From assembly GCF_004770045.1 (NCBI RefSeq), contig NZ_RQFO01000016.1, forward strand, positions 583,501-647,500: 64,000 bases of DNA. The letters are read 5' to 3'. The position numbers were made by a program, and so were the translations under genes. A model generated the notes under the pieces. It was not told the DNA's origin, did not search any database, and saw nothing but the letters and a program-made list of their open reading frames with translations. Positions within the stretch are counted from its first letter, which is position 1. The number at the start of each line of letters is the position of its first letter. Shown in pieces: positions 50,836-60,786 of this stretch. The stretch is from Leptospira montravelensis (GTDB taxonomy: Bacteria > Spirochaetota > Leptospiria > Leptospirales > Leptospiraceae).

Positions 50836-52275
50836 TTAATCTTTTTCTTCTTTTAGTAAAAATATAGTGCTGAAAATTGCCGATCTAATGACTCGGAGTA
50901 ATTTAGGTAAATTTTCTAATAATTTTGATTTAGATATAGTTATGATTCTTTCTTGATTAATATTTTTATTTTCACTATTTGTTAGTACAATAAGTGAGTG
51001 TTCGAAAGCATTTCTCCATTCTTTGAAAAATCTAAGTTCACCTTCTTTTAGTTCTAAATCTGTTGCAATCGAATACAATGCGAATAGATTGTAACTTTCA
51101 GATGTCATCGCTTTCTCTTTAAGTTTAGGTTTATTTCTCCAAAATGATTCAAATATTAAATTTTCATTATTTTTAAATTCGCCGATTTCAGATAAAACTA
51201 TTAATCTAGCAATTTTATCTAATGTTCCATAGCATATTCTATAGGATGCTCTTAATGATTCTTCCGAGTTGAGGTTATTAGATTTTGGATTCAAATTTTT
51301 AAAAAGAAGGTCACGAGCAAAAATATATTCAGTTATTATTCTTCTTAGTAATCTTAATAAAGTAACTTTTCTATTTAGTCCTTTTCTATTTGGAATAAAG
51401 TAGTTTCCAAGAATGTCGTCTGTTCTGGCATCAATACATGAACAGTAACAACTATGATGAGATAAATATAAGGAATTATTAATAAGATAATCCTTTCTTG
51501 AGTTTTGATAAGAAAATTTATATTTTAATCTGTGCTTTTCGTTATAATTAATTAAATCTTCATTTATTTTTGAAAGACTTAATTCAAGTAATTCTAACCT
51601 TCTCTTTAATTCATCAATGTTGGAATAACTAGGAGCATATTTTAAAGCTTTTTGCAAATGATATTTTGTAACCAACATCATTTGTTCAGTATGTAACCCG
51701 CTTAGATCATTAAGCCATTTTAAAGCCGTGGATTTACTTGCGTGAGCTTCAAATCTTTTTGGATTTATCGTAAGCGCTTGGTTGTAAAAAAATAATGCTT
51801 CAGTTGGTCGACCACATACGTCTAGTGCGTTGGCAGCATTTACTAGAATTTGATATTTAAATTCTGCTGATATATCTTCATCTGAATTTAAGCACCTAAT
51901 ATAATAATTTTTGGCCTGTATTGCTATTTTTAATAATTCTGAACTGTATTTTCCGTGTTCTTGCTTTCGTTTAGCATCGAATAAGGCTTTTTTACCATTT
52001 CCTAAATTATAATCTCTAGAAATTTTTGAAATAAAATTATCGTAGCGCTGAGAATCAATTATGGAAATCCCTTTATTTATTAATTCATGATTTCTATTTA
52101 AATCTCCAATATCAATAAGTAAACAACCAGCTTTGTAATCTGAATAAATATTTTTTAGATCCTTAGATTCTGGTTTTGAATAGGATAGATAATTTAATAT
52201 TTTTTGTAATGATTCGCTTATATTACCTAATTCTAGTAACTCTTCTGCTTGTTTCAGTTCGTCATTTATATCCAT
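50836..52275 (-). CDS. TPR protein with C-terminal HEPN domain (LA2681-like)
   Basis: 479 residues. The N-terminal half has TPR-like helix pairs (LEEL..., ILVNAANALDVCGRPTEALFFYNQALTINPKRFEAHASKSTALKWL). The C-terminal half has CSCIDARTDD then helices ending in EWRNAFEHS, an R-x4-H HEPN ribonuclease motif (Arg421, His426). The style matches the LA2681 HEPN family first described from Leptospira. HEPN domains are RNases in toxin-antitoxin, abortive infection and CRISPR systems, so this may be a stand-alone defence effector. It starts 18 bases after a GTTATGCG sequence, the border of the island. Confidence 0.75.
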   Translation of the reverse strand: MDINDELKQAEELLELGNISESLQKILNYLSYSKPESKDLKNIYSDYKAGCLLIDIGDLNRNHELINKGISIIDSQRYDNFISKISRDYNLGNGKKALFDAKRKQEHGKYSSELLKIAIQAKNYYIRCLNSDEDISAEFKYQILVNAANALDVCGRPTEALFFYNQALTINPKRFEAHASKSTALKWLNDLSGLHTEQMMLVTKYHLQKALKYAPSYSNIDELKRRLELLELSLSKINEDLINYNEKHRLKYKFSYQNSRKDYLINNSLYLSHHSCYCSCIDARTDDILGNYFIPNRKGLNRKVTLLRLLRRIITEYIFARDLLFKNLNPKSNNLNSEESLRASYRICYGTLDKIARLIVLSEIGEFKNNENLIFESFWRNKPKLKEKAMTSESYNLFALYSIATDLELKEGELRFFKEWRNAFEHSLIVLTNSENKNINQERIITISKSKLLENLPKLLRVIRSAIFSTIFLLKEEKD

Positions 52276-52292
52276 TTAGTTTTAGGTAATTA

Positions 52293-52300
52293 CGCATAAC
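52293..52300 (-). repeat. Island boundary half-site GTTATGCG
   Basis: The 3' core of the island elements (GTTATGCG on the minus strand) occurs alone here, 18 bases before the HEPN gene start. No TAACAGC partner is found next to it. It could be the first recombination core of the array. Confidence 0.4.
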
Positions 52301-52334
52301 AAACTTTATTCGAACTTATTTAATTAGGAAATTC

Positions 52335-52829
52335 CTATTTTATAGAGAGCAAGTATTTCAAAATCCCCTCTTCCCCACGTTCGTCGGCAAGTTCGACTAA
52401 ACTGACACCACCTACAGTTTTGACTTTGGTTTCGGCCCCAGCTTTGACTAAGAGTTTCACTATATCCATATTCCCACGATACACAGCGCGGTAGAGTGCG
52501 GTTTCACCGGTCGTATTACGAAGATTAACGTTGGCACCTTTTTCGATTAAGAACTTTGCCATGTCTAAATCCTCTTCGTCTGCAGCTTTGATGAGAGGGG
52601 AATTGCCTAAGGAATCTTTAGCGTTGATGGAAACTCCTTCCTCCAAAAGTTCTTTTACTAATTCTAAGTTTCCTTTTTCTACAGCGTGAAAGAGACGATG
52701 TTCACGACTCATTGGTGCTTTGACAACCGTTTCGTCTTCCATACAGGATATACCAAATTGGATGATTATCAAAAAAATGAGAAAGATATTTGCCGGAATA
52801 AAAAATCGAGTGGAAAGAAATTGTAACAT
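52335..52829 (-). CDS. Ankyrin-repeat lipoprotein
   Basis: 164 residues. Signal peptide ends in FGISC (lipobox). Three to four ankyrin repeats: LFHAVEKGNLELVKELLEEGVSINAKDSLGNSPLIKAADEEDLDMAKFLIEKGANVNLRNTTGETALYRAVYRGNMDIVKLLVKAG. A protein-binding periplasmic or surface lipoprotein. It is divergent from the SPFH gene, 24 bases away. Confidence 0.85.
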   Translation of the reverse strand: MLQFLSTRFFIPANIFLIFLIIIQFGISCMEDETVVKAPMSREHRLFHAVEKGNLELVKELLEEGVSINAKDSLGNSPLIKAADEEDLDMAKFLIEKGANVNLRNTTGETALYRAVYRGNMDIVKLLVKAGAETKVKTVGGVSLVELADERGEEGILKYLLSIK

Positions 52830-52853
52830 TGGTTTTAGTCTAATGGTTTAACT

Positions 52854-53684
52854 ATGAAACGTCGATCCATTTTTCCAAACGGTTTCCAGTTCCTTTTCAT
52901 TTTAGGTGTGAGCCTATCCTATTTTGTATCCTGTTTGTCCATCATAAGCCCTGGCGAAGTGGGTCTAATGTGGCGACCTTATAGCACCGGCCTCAGTCAG
53001 AAACCACTGGAATCCAGGGTGCAAACTTATATGCCGTGGAATAGTGTGTATGTTTACTCGATCCAATGGACAAGTCACCAAGAAAAAGTTGAGGTCCTCA
53101 CGCGAGATGATTTAACAATCACGGTCAGTGCTGCTATCATTTTACGTCCTGTTCAAAACGAAATCTACGAACTCGAAATGGAAATTGGCCGAGATTACTA
53201 TGATAAAGTTGTTAAACCTCAGTTTCGCACTGCCATAAGAAATATTTTATCTGCTTATAATATGGTTTCGATTTCTAAAGAAACACCTAACGTCTCCGCA
53301 CAGATCAAAAAGTCTCTTGCCGAAAAGCTAAAAGACAAACATGTCGAAATAGATGATGTAATTATCGATGATGTTGAGTATAGCCCATCGATTTTAAAAG
53401 CAATAGAAAGCAAACTTACTAAACAACAAGAACAAGAACAAATGAAGTTCGAAATCAATATTGCGAAACGAGATGCAGAAATCCAACAGATCTCTGCAGA
53501 TGGAAGGGCCAAGGCCGTACTCATTGAAGCGGAAGCACAGGCCAAAGCGCAACGAATGATTTCGGAATCCCTAACACCAAAATACATACAATTAAAGGCA
53601 ATGGAGAATCCGAATAATAAATTGATCTTTGTTCCCAATGGAAAAGATGGATTGCCGATTATAGTAAATCCAGATGGGAAATGA
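52854..53684 (+). CDS. SPFH/Band 7 (prohibitin-like) lipoprotein
   Basis: 276 residues. N-terminal hydrophobic segment with a possible lipobox (YFVSC). SPFH domain ~30-195 (VQTYMPWNSVYVYSIQWTSHQEKVEVLTRDDLTITVSAAIILRPV... FRTAIRNILS). A coiled coil with Ala/Glu repeats (QQEQEQMKFEINIAKRDAEIQQISADGRAKAVLIEAEAQAKAQ) follows, typical of oligomeric membrane scaffolds. A bidirectional terminator follows at 53715. Confidence 0.88.
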   Translation: MKRRSIFPNGFQFLFILGVSLSYFVSCLSIISPGEVGLMWRPYSTGLSQKPLESRVQTYMPWNSVYVYSIQWTSHQEKVEVLTRDDLTITVSAAIILRPVQNEIYELEMEIGRDYYDKVVKPQFRTAIRNILSAYNMVSISKETPNVSAQIKKSLAEKLKDKHVEIDDVIIDDVEYSPSILKAIESKLTKQQEQEQMKFEINIAKRDAEIQQISADGRAKAVLIEAEAQAKAQRMISESLTPKYIQLKAMENPNNKLIFVPNGKDGLPIIVNPDGK

Positions 53685-53714
53685 GGGGAAGGGATCAGAC
53701 TTATCAATAAAAAA

Positions 53715-53736
53715 GCCCCACCTTTTTAGGTAGGGC
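53715..53736. terminator. Bidirectional terminator between SPFH and TonB receptor genes
   Basis: GCCC-C-ACCT paired with AGGT-A-GGGC around a TTTT loop, with A-tract before and TTTT after. It lies between convergent gene ends. Confidence 0.8.
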
Positions 53737-53768
53737 AATTTTAAAGAAGATTTTTTTAGTTATTTTGC

Positions 53769-56753
53769 TTAGAACTTATATCCAGCAGACATAGAGAAAG
53801 AAACACCTTCCCTGTAGGATCGGAAAAGTTTCTCTTCGTTGAGTAACTCATCCTTAACATAAATCTTGAACCTTTGGTCTGTTACGTTCTTCGCAGCAAA
53901 TTTAAAATCTAATTTTTCATCTATTTTGTGTGAGAATACAATATCCGTCAAACCTACGCCACGTTCATAAGCATCAGGAGTACCGTTTGCCCCGACCACA
54001 AAGATCCTATCTCCAAAGTAGTTATAGTATAATCCAATAGTTGTAGTTTTTAATTTATTCAAATAAAAATCAAATTTTAGGTTTGCCACAAAGTCTGATT
54101 GTCCTTGCAAAGGCCTACGAATGTTAGTTGGATCATAAGAAAAACTTCTGTCGATTGGATCTAAAATTCCTGCCTTTCCTATTGTAAATTGTTCCCAAGT
54201 CATTACGTTAACTAAAGACTTAATAAAGAAAACGTTTGTTTCAAAACGAAATCTATCAAAAAATTCTCTTCTGAAATCTAATTCAACCCCTCGAATCGTT
54301 GCACGGCTTGCATTTGCATAAGTAAAAAATGGTGATATTTGACCAGCAACAGGTTGTCCAATTAACTCAATAGGATTGGAAAGGTCTTTATGAAATACAC
54401 CGACCGCTGCATAGTTTGCTCCACCCATAAAGTACTCATATCTAAAATCAAAGTTATGAATATACGTTCTTTGTAAGTTTGGATTTCCCCTGATTCTATC
54501 ACCACCAAAGTAAGGAGTGAAAGCAAATGGAGACATTTCTCTAAAGTCAGGTCTAGTAAGAGTTTGAGTATAACCAAACCGTAAATTTTGATCCTTAAGA
54601 AATTCATAAACAAAATTTGCACTTGGAAGAACATCCTTAGTTCTAATTTCACCTACACCATTATTATCTGCAGCGCAAATATTGTTTTTAACTAAAAGAA
54701 TTCTCTCCCCTTCCGAACCAGTTTCACAACCATAACCTGGCTTTCTTACATCAAACTGTTCCTTCAATACAAATGTTTTTACCTTTTGGTAAGAGTCTTC
54801 ATACCTCGCACCACCAATAAATCTAAACTTTGAGAATAGTGGGATATCAAATTGAGAAAAATAAGAATGCAATTTCTGATATGCATCATAAGCATTGGGC
54901 TCAACTTGCCTTTCAGAAAAAGTCCTATTAGCGAGACCTGTGCTATTAGTTCTTAAAAATTCTAAAGGATTATATACAAGCTCACCTGGCACTGGATACA
55001 AGTCATTGTTTGTAGCTCCAACATTCGATTTGGATCCAAACTCTCGGAACGTAAATGATTTGAATCGGTCTAAAGCCGAGCCTCCAAATTTGAATGAAGA
55101 TTTAAGTCCATTCCATTGGTCAAAAGGTATCTCGTATGCTACGCTAAAACTTCTTACCGTATCATTTGCAGTAGAATAAAATCTAGAACCATCTGGGTTA
55201 TTTCCTAATCTAGTAGGGACGGTAGTAACCGGACTAGTTTGTGGTCTACGCCAAACTTGTTGTGTTAAGTTTGGTTCATCTCTTTTAGCTTCTCCATAGT
55301 TCATTTGCCAGTCGAGAGTATGTGGCCTTCCGATAGAACCCAGGTTAATTGAATGTTTTCCACCAAAACTTGAATTAAATAATTGTCTGCTTATGAAATC
55401 ATTCGTCTGAGAAAAAAATTGAAAATTATCAATGTTGTTTGTTCCAACAGATTCACGAACTGACTTTTCAGAAGATACAGAATAAAAATTCTTAAGAAAG
55501 AATTGCTGACCACTCATTGGTTCATAGGCCAAGTTTAAATTGTTTCCAAACAAACGTTCTTCTAAATAGATATCAGCATCCTGTGTTTGTAGTGGTGAAA
55601 CAGTAGTAAGATCTTTAACAGAGAGATTTACAGGGTTTCCCGGAATATAACGAACATCCTTTTGCCTTTTGAAACGATAATCAACTGAGTGAGTTGTTCC
55701 AAAAAGGACACCTAACCTTTGGCCGGATTCTGTTAATTTAAATGTATTACCAACTGTAAAATTGAAGTTTTTATCATACGGTGCTTTGGTCGTATCAGGA
55801 GTCCAGGTAGAAGGAAATGTGGTAGCTCCTAAACTAATAAAAGATGGATTGATACCACCAAACCTACTACCAGGTTCAAATGGTAAATACTCCGGAACTG
55901 ATTTTACTATAGAAGGTAATTCTTGGTTTGCAGTTGGTCTTCCGAAAAAATCCCCGCCATTAAAGGTTTGCCATTTATTTCTTGTGGTATTTGAATTATA
56001 ACCAATACCCAATCCAACTTTCATAGTAAATTCATCTGGATATTCTTTAGTTTCAATTTTAACTAATCCTCCAGAAAATTCAGCAGATTCTTCTGGTACA
56101 AAAGTTTTAATAATTCTAATATTTTTAATTAAGGAAGCAGGAAATAAATCTAACGGAACAACACGTTTATCAGGTTCTGTAGATGGAATATAAGCATCAT
56201 TTAAGTATGTTGAGGAATATCTTTCACCAAGACCTCTAACAAATACATATTTACCACCAATTAATGTAATCCCAGTTACACGTTTTACTATTTCATTCGC
56301 TGATGAATCTGGCGATTTTTTGATAGATTCAGCACCTATAGAATCTGAAACAGTTGCAGATTTTTTTTGAAGTTGTAATAGAGCTGCATCTGATTCATTC
56401 AAAGCGCGATCTTTTACTTCAACGGTTTGTAAAACTTGCGCTCCGAAAGTTACATTCATTTGACTAGCTTTTCCAGCAGAGACGACTATTGTCCTATTTT
56501 GTGGACCATAACCGTACATTTGGTATTCTACTTGGTATGTGCCTGGGGGAAGATCTAATGTATATTTTCCATCAAAATCTGTCTTAGCAAATTTTTTCTC
56601 AGATCTTACAACGATAGTGGCGCCGAAGACAGGCTCTCCGTTCTCTGAATCAATAATTGTTCCTTTTACTGACCCATTACTTTGAGCAAATATGCTTAGC
56701 GATGTAGTAAGAAACAATGCGAGTAGAATGATTATCTTCTTATTTAAGTTCAT
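53769..56753 (-). CDS. TonB-dependent receptor with carboxypeptidase-like domain
   Basis: 994 residues from ATG 56753 (AAGGAA upstream). Signal peptide, a carboxypeptidase-regulatory-like sandwich (~25-110, [36 protein letters not shown]), plug ([55 protein letters not shown]), and a beta-barrel ending in F (SMSAGYKF). This is the SusC/CirA-like TonB receptor layout. It is the last gene of a three-gene operon with a lipoprotein and a surface beta-helix lipoprotein. Ligand unknown. Confidence 0.9.
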   Translation of the reverse strand: MNLNKKIIILLALFLTTSLSIFAQSNGSVKGTIIDSENGEPVFGATIVVRSEKKFAKTDFDGKYTLDLPPGTYQVEYQMYGYGPQNRTIVVSAGKASQMNVTFGAQVLQTVEVKDRALNESDAALLQLQKKSATVSDSIGAESIKKSPDSSANEIVKRVTGITLIGGKYVFVRGLGERYSSTYLNDAYIPSTEPDKRVVPLDLFPASLIKNIRIIKTFVPEESAEFSGGLVKIETKEYPDEFTMKVGLGIGYNSNTTRNKWQTFNGGDFFGRPTANQELPSIVKSVPEYLPFEPGSRFGGINPSFISLGATTFPSTWTPDTTKAPYDKNFNFTVGNTFKLTESGQRLGVLFGTTHSVDYRFKRQKDVRYIPGNPVNLSVKDLTTVSPLQTQDADIYLEERLFGNNLNLAYEPMSGQQFFLKNFYSVSSEKSVRESVGTNNIDNFQFFSQTNDFISRQLFNSSFGGKHSINLGSIGRPHTLDWQMNYGEAKRDEPNLTQQVWRRPQTSPVTTVPTRLGNNPDGSRFYSTANDTVRSFSVAYEIPFDQWNGLKSSFKFGGSALDRFKSFTFREFGSKSNVGATNNDLYPVPGELVYNPLEFLRTNSTGLANRTFSERQVEPNAYDAYQKLHSYFSQFDIPLFSKFRFIGGARYEDSYQKVKTFVLKEQFDVRKPGYGCETGSEGERILLVKNNICAADNNGVGEIRTKDVLPSANFVYEFLKDQNLRFGYTQTLTRPDFREMSPFAFTPYFGGDRIRGNPNLQRTYIHNFDFRYEYFMGGANYAAVGVFHKDLSNPIELIGQPVAGQISPFFTYANASRATIRGVELDFRREFFDRFRFETNVFFIKSLVNVMTWEQFTIGKAGILDPIDRSFSYDPTNIRRPLQGQSDFVANLKFDFYLNKLKTTTIGLYYNYFGDRIFVVGANGTPDAYERGVGLTDIVFSHKIDEKLDFKFAAKNVTDQRFKIYVKDELLNEEKLFRSYREGVSFSMSAGYKF

Positions 56754-56859
56754 AAATTCCTTCAGAGCCAAGCTTATAGAATTTATTATTAAGTAAATGA
56801 AAAGGGAATTGAATTGAGTTACGTTTACGTGAACTAATTATTACAAAACGATTACAAGA

Positions 56860-57429
56860 TTACGGTGCTAAAACACCAACTTTATAGCCTGTTGTTGTTT
56901 GAAATACCATTTTGATTTGTTTCAATTCATATAGATTTTTATCAATTTTCAATTGAATTGATTTTGGTTTATGGGCTTTTAAATTTCGATATTCTTTTGG
57001 ATCATCCCAGTCTATTGAAGTTATTTGAAATTTTTTCCCATAAATCAACTTTGCGATTTCTTTTATCGCCATTTCTTCGCGAATATCGAGCATCTTCTTA
57101 TATTCGGAAAGAGGCGTAGAATCTAACATAGTCCCATAGCCAAGAACATTCGGAAATAACACTTCCATTTTTTCGTCCCAGCTAACGTAATACGAAGTTG
57201 GTTTTCCAGTATTTGATATTTCAGTTAAAAAATTCTTTATTGCTAGTTCTTTTGATTTTGAAGATTGATTCCAGTCTTTCTGATTCAACCTGTTTATTTC
57301 GATTTGTTTTTGGTCATTTTTGATTTGTAAAATGACTTTTTGATTTTCTTCTTCCATTTGTTCACGCCAATTGTCGCGATCACAAGAAATAAGAGATAGG
57401 CTGATAAAAATATAAAATAATTTCTTCAT
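56860..57429 (-). CDS. Hypothetical lipoprotein of TonB receptor operon
   Basis: 189 residues from ATG 57429, giving signal peptide FYIFISLSLISC. A Glu/Gln-rich helix (MEEENQKVILQIKNDQKQIEINRLNQKDW) precedes a mixed domain. No family. Its ribosome site (AGGTG) lies in the right arm of a perfect 12-bp hairpin, so its expression may be set by that hairpin. It lies between the surface lipoprotein and the receptor. Confidence 0.6.
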   Translation of the reverse strand: MKKLFYIFISLSLISCDRDNWREQMEEENQKVILQIKNDQKQIEINRLNQKDWNQSSKSKELAIKNFLTEISNTGKPTSYYVSWDEKMEVLFPNVLGYGTMLDSTPLSEYKKMLDIREEMAIKEIAKLIYGKKFQITSIDWDDPKEYRNLKAHKPKSIQLKIDKNLYELKQIKMVFQTTTGYKVGVLAP

Positions 57430-57436
57430 ATAAAAC

Positions 57437-57465
57437 ACCTAGTGATCAGATTATGATCACTAGGT
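57437..57465 (-). promoter_or_regulatory. Perfect 12-bp hairpin over ribosome binding site
   Basis: On the minus strand ACCTAGTGATCA pairs fully with TGATCACTAGGT around TAATC. The right arm's AGGT, with the next G, is the ribosome site, six bases before ATG 57429. TTTT follows, so it could also act as a weak terminator. Confidence 0.55.
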
Positions 57466-57480
57466 AAACTGATAATTTAA

Positions 57481-59253
57481 TTATCTAGCTCGATATACAG
57501 TCCAGTCTTTATACCATTCTGATGTAGCACCACCAACGTAAGTACCAGAAAGAGAACCAATCGTTCTATAATCTGGTTTTGTTTCGCCAAATCCACATTC
57601 GGTTGTAGAACCTGTCGAAGAAATTGGAGTCGCACTGATTGTCGTTGAACCGGTTGGAGTAATCGCTGTAGTTTTTCCTGTTTCATACGCTAAGTTTGAA
57701 ATAGTAGCTGTCACTGCAGGGAATGTTCCTGAAGTTGAAGTGCTAACTGCAGCGGCATCAGCGAAACCATAGATAATGGCCTTGTTGATTGTACCCGCAA
57801 AACCTTCTCGTAATCTCATACCTTGACCACCAGAAATTCCTGCTCCAATTAATGTAACATTTGTAATTGTAGGATTTGTACAACGTGTGAGTGATCCTGC
57901 GCATGCTCCACCGCCACCACTAGTTGAGTCAATACCATCCATTTCAAAACCATGTGGATCTGTTGAGAAGGAACCACCGCACGAAGAAGGATATTTATGG
58001 CCGATTAGATTTGTGAGTGTTCCCGTAAACGATTCATCTAAGTCGAAGTCGTCATCAAGACCACCAGTGGCGAGCATATTAGACCAATTTCCTGATCCAC
58101 CCCAAGCCTCTACTCCGTCATCCAATCCTCTATGAATCTGCACATGATTTAATACAGACTTTGATGAGTAGATCGATAGGTTGTTTAATTCGTCCCCAGG
58201 AGCTACCTCATTTCCACCAAATTCAACGATATTATAAGACATATTCAAATTTTCTACATCGGAACCTAATGCCCCACCATAACCTTGTGGTGTAGTTCCT
58301 TCTGTATTCGAAGAACGTGAAGCTCCACTTGTTCCAATGACAACGATACCGCCCCAATCTCCCGGGAAACGTGAACCAAGTGCACTTGCAGAGGACCAAC
58401 AGATAGGATCTGCTGCTGTTCCGTTTGCAACCAACTTGGAACCTTGTTTAAAGAAAATAGAAGATCCTCTTTGTCCAAAAATTGCAGTTCCAGGAGATAC
58501 AGTGAGAGTTGCTCCGGATTCTACAAATACAGTTCCTTGGAGTAGAATTCCACCCGACCAAGTTTCTGAACCAGAAATGGATCCACTTTTAATGGTTGGT
58601 CCACCTGCCAATCGTCTTCCATCACAAAGGTTTTCACCGATTGTTGGGTTCACAATTGGATATTCTCCTTTCACAAAAACTTTGACAGCTTTAATCGTTG
58701 CCACGAATCCAGATGCTGTGACTGAAACATTTGAAGTATTTGTTCTATCATTCAAATCAATGTTTAAATTTAAAGTTCCAGTTCCTAATGAATTTGTAAA
58801 AGTGCTAGCTGCTAAGTTAGCAACTACCGAAGAACAATTAGAGGTATTGTCTGCACCAGTAGATTCAGATGCCGAAAATTTAAGTGCACCATTCACTGTA
58901 GTTGTTCGGAAACTAACAGTAAACTCTCCATCCACAGTATTTGCTGGCGCAGCTGCTCCTACTGCATAACTGTTTGTTTGGCAGGAAGTGAAGTCTGATA
59001 AATTTGTTTGGCCAGAAGAAAGAATAGGATTCTCTCCATCTTCAACAACTACTTTACCGTCTTTTATTTCGGAACCACTTGAAGTTTTAAGTGTTCCTGT
59101 TATAATAATCGTATATTCCGGCTGATTTAGCAGAAATGCTAATGCAGCTAAAAGAAGCGTATTATCATCCTTTTTCTTTTGGCAATCGACCGATGTAAGT
59201 CCCATCATTACAATGAGAGCCAACACTAGACTTTTATTGATAATTTTTTTCAT
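57481..59253 (-). CDS. Surface beta-helix-like lipoprotein
   Basis: 590 residues. Signal peptide ends in TSVDC. The mature part is Thr/Ser/Gly-rich. SETWSGGILLQGTVFVESGATLTVSPGTAIFGQRGSSIFFKQGSKLVANGTAADPICWSS, then GDWGGIVVIGTS... resembles the right-handed beta-helix surface proteins found in Bacteroidetes-type and Leptospira genomes. Cys pairs are sparse. It leads the operon with a small lipoprotein and a TonB receptor, suggesting a surface capture partner of the receptor. Confidence 0.75.
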   Translation of the reverse strand: MKKIINKSLVLALIVMMGLTSVDCQKKKDDNTLLLAALAFLLNQPEYTIIITGTLKTSSGSEIKDGKVVVEDGENPILSSGQTNLSDFTSCQTNSYAVGAAAPANTVDGEFTVSFRTTTVNGALKFSASESTGADNTSNCSSVVANLAASTFTNSLGTGTLNLNIDLNDRTNTSNVSVTASGFVATIKAVKVFVKGEYPIVNPTIGENLCDGRRLAGGPTIKSGSISGSETWSGGILLQGTVFVESGATLTVSPGTAIFGQRGSSIFFKQGSKLVANGTAADPICWSSASALGSRFPGDWGGIVVIGTSGASRSSNTEGTTPQGYGGALGSDVENLNMSYNIVEFGGNEVAPGDELNNLSIYSSKSVLNHVQIHRGLDDGVEAWGGSGNWSNMLATGGLDDDFDLDESFTGTLTNLIGHKYPSSCGGSFSTDPHGFEMDGIDSTSGGGGACAGSLTRCTNPTITNVTLIGAGISGGQGMRLREGFAGTINKAIIYGFADAAAVSTSTSGTFPAVTATISNLAYETGKTTAITPTGSTTISATPISSTGSTTECGFGETKPDYRTIGSLSGTYVGGATSEWYKDWTVYRAR

Positions 59254-59413
59254 TTTAAATCCTCTTTCGAAAAACTCGAATTTGTTTGGCTAGCGGGTCT
59301 TCCCGGAAGGGATTTGCAAAAATTCTCCCTCTAGCTAGAGGTAAATATGCATCTTATTTGTTACAGTGGAATGACAAGCTGGTGAAGGTTCTATGAAGGT
59401 TTGGTTAAAGGCT

Positions 59414-59671
59414 TTATTTTTGGATTCGATTTAAAATTTTTACAAGATTACTTTTAATGCGCCGAATTTGGTCCGAGGTTAGTTGGAGTTCACCACTTTC
59501 CGCTTTTTCAATGACAAGTTCTGCTTTTGTGATAAACGTTACAGCCTCTTCGTCGATAGCTTCTTTTCGTTTTTGTTTTTCTCGGTAGGCATCCAAGGCC
59601 TTTTGTACATCAAAAAGTTCCTTAGAAATCCCACCAATTGCAATATTGAGTTCAACTATGTTTTCATCCAT
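59414..59671 (-). CDS. Small coiled-coil hypothetical protein
   Basis: 85 residues, charged and helical throughout (ELNIAIGGISKELFDVQKALDAYREKQKRKEAIDEEAVTFITKAELVIEKAESGELQLTSDQIRRIKSNLVKIL). No family recognised. It lies 47 bases after mltG on the same strand and may be part of the murB-mltG transcript. A 160-base gap to the next gene holds an exact palindrome CCTCTAGCTAGAGG at 59328. Confidence 0.6.
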   Translation of the reverse strand: MDENIVELNIAIGGISKELFDVQKALDAYREKQKRKEAIDEEAVTFITKAELVIEKAESGELQLTSDQIRRIKSNLVKILNRIQK

Positions 59672-59718
59672 TAGTTAAATTTGCCTAATCCTTAAAAACT
59701 TAGTAAAGATATTATTGT

Positions 59719-60741
59719 TTACTGATATAGAACATCTATAAATTTCTTTTTTGCTTCTAAATGTTCCTTAAATGTCGCAGAAAAATAGTGCGAACCATCA
59801 GGTTTGAGAAGAAAGAATAATTTATCAGATTTCATTGGTTTAAACGAAGCTTCTAACGCTGGTAAACCGGGATTAGAAATTGGTCCCGGTGGCCATCCAC
59901 CATTGATATAAGTATTGTAAGGCGATACAATCTTTAGATCAGATTCAAATAACCTTTTTTTTGGTTTATCAAATAAGTATTGAATCGTTGCGCAAGATTC
60001 TAAATTAATATTTTTTTCAATTCGAATTAAGAATACACCAGCCATCATAGGCCTTTCTTCTTTTCTGACCGCTTCTCTTTCTACAATGGAAGCAAGAACT
60101 ACCCTAAAATGAAGATCCGCAGGTTTTATATCTTTTGCTTCAGGAATGGATTCTAATTTTTTATAGAAACGTTTGACCATCATCTCAGTGATTCGTTCCA
60201 GTGGGTAATTTAAAGGAACTGAATAAGTTTCAGGAAACAAATATCCTTCTAAAGTTTTTGCAGGAATGTTGTATTTAGTTAGCAAAGCAGGGCTTTGTGC
60301 CACTTTCAAAAACTCTTCTCGTGAGATGGCTAGTTTTTTTGATACTAATAAATCTCCAATCTGACGATTGTTATAACCTTCTGGTACTGTGAAGGTAATG
60401 AGCTTTACTTTCCCCGAAATAATGACGTCGAGAATTTTTCGTGAACTCATTCCGTCATTGATGTCATAAACACCTTGTTTGATTTTGTTTCCGGCTCTCG
60501 TAAATTTCATCAGGTAATTGAAATATACCGATGATTTGATCATACCTGCAGCAGCTAACTCGCGTACTACACTCGATGAAGGTTCGCCGGGATCAATGAT
60601 GAGTTCGTATTTATTTTGGCCATCGCCGACAGCTCCTCCTTTGAGTTCGTCGACTACGAAAAAACCAATCAAGGCCAAAACTAATAATAAGGAAATACTT
60701 AATCCAGATAAAATCAGGTATTTTTTAAGTTTCGAGTTCAT
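59719..60741 (-). CDS. mltG: Endolytic transglycosylase MltG
   Basis: 340 residues, single N-terminal membrane anchor (YLILSGLSISLLLVLALIGFFVV) with the catalytic domain outside. It cuts glycan chains at septal synthesis sites. LysM-like subdomain (LIIDPGEPSSSVVRELAAAGMI) then VPEGYNNRQIGDLL, LEGYLFPETYSVP and the catalytic ASIVEREA (Glu221), then PYNTYINGGWPPGPISNPGLPALEA. Downstream of murB by 45 bases. Confidence 0.95.
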   Translation of the reverse strand: MNSKLKKYLILSGLSISLLLVLALIGFFVVDELKGGAVGDGQNKYELIIDPGEPSSSVVRELAAAGMIKSSVYFNYLMKFTRAGNKIKQGVYDINDGMSSRKILDVIISGKVKLITFTVPEGYNNRQIGDLLVSKKLAISREEFLKVAQSPALLTKYNIPAKTLEGYLFPETYSVPLNYPLERITEMMVKRFYKKLESIPEAKDIKPADLHFRVVLASIVEREAVRKEERPMMAGVFLIRIEKNINLESCATIQYLFDKPKKRLFESDLKIVSPYNTYINGGWPPGPISNPGLPALEASFKPMKSDKLFFLLKPDGSHYFSATFKEHLEAKKKFIDVLYQ

Positions 60742-60786
60742 TTCATCCCCATTCTCTTTGTGATATCGACAATTACCAAATCTTTT

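Noticed and set aside
48285..52300. Prophage or insertion sequence
   Set aside because: No transposase, integrase or phage structural gene is visible in the island.
59328..59341. Exact palindrome CCTCTAGCTAGAGG upstream of the surface lipoprotein
   Set aside because: A 14-bp palindrome could be an operator but stands alone, and no adjacent regulator is known.
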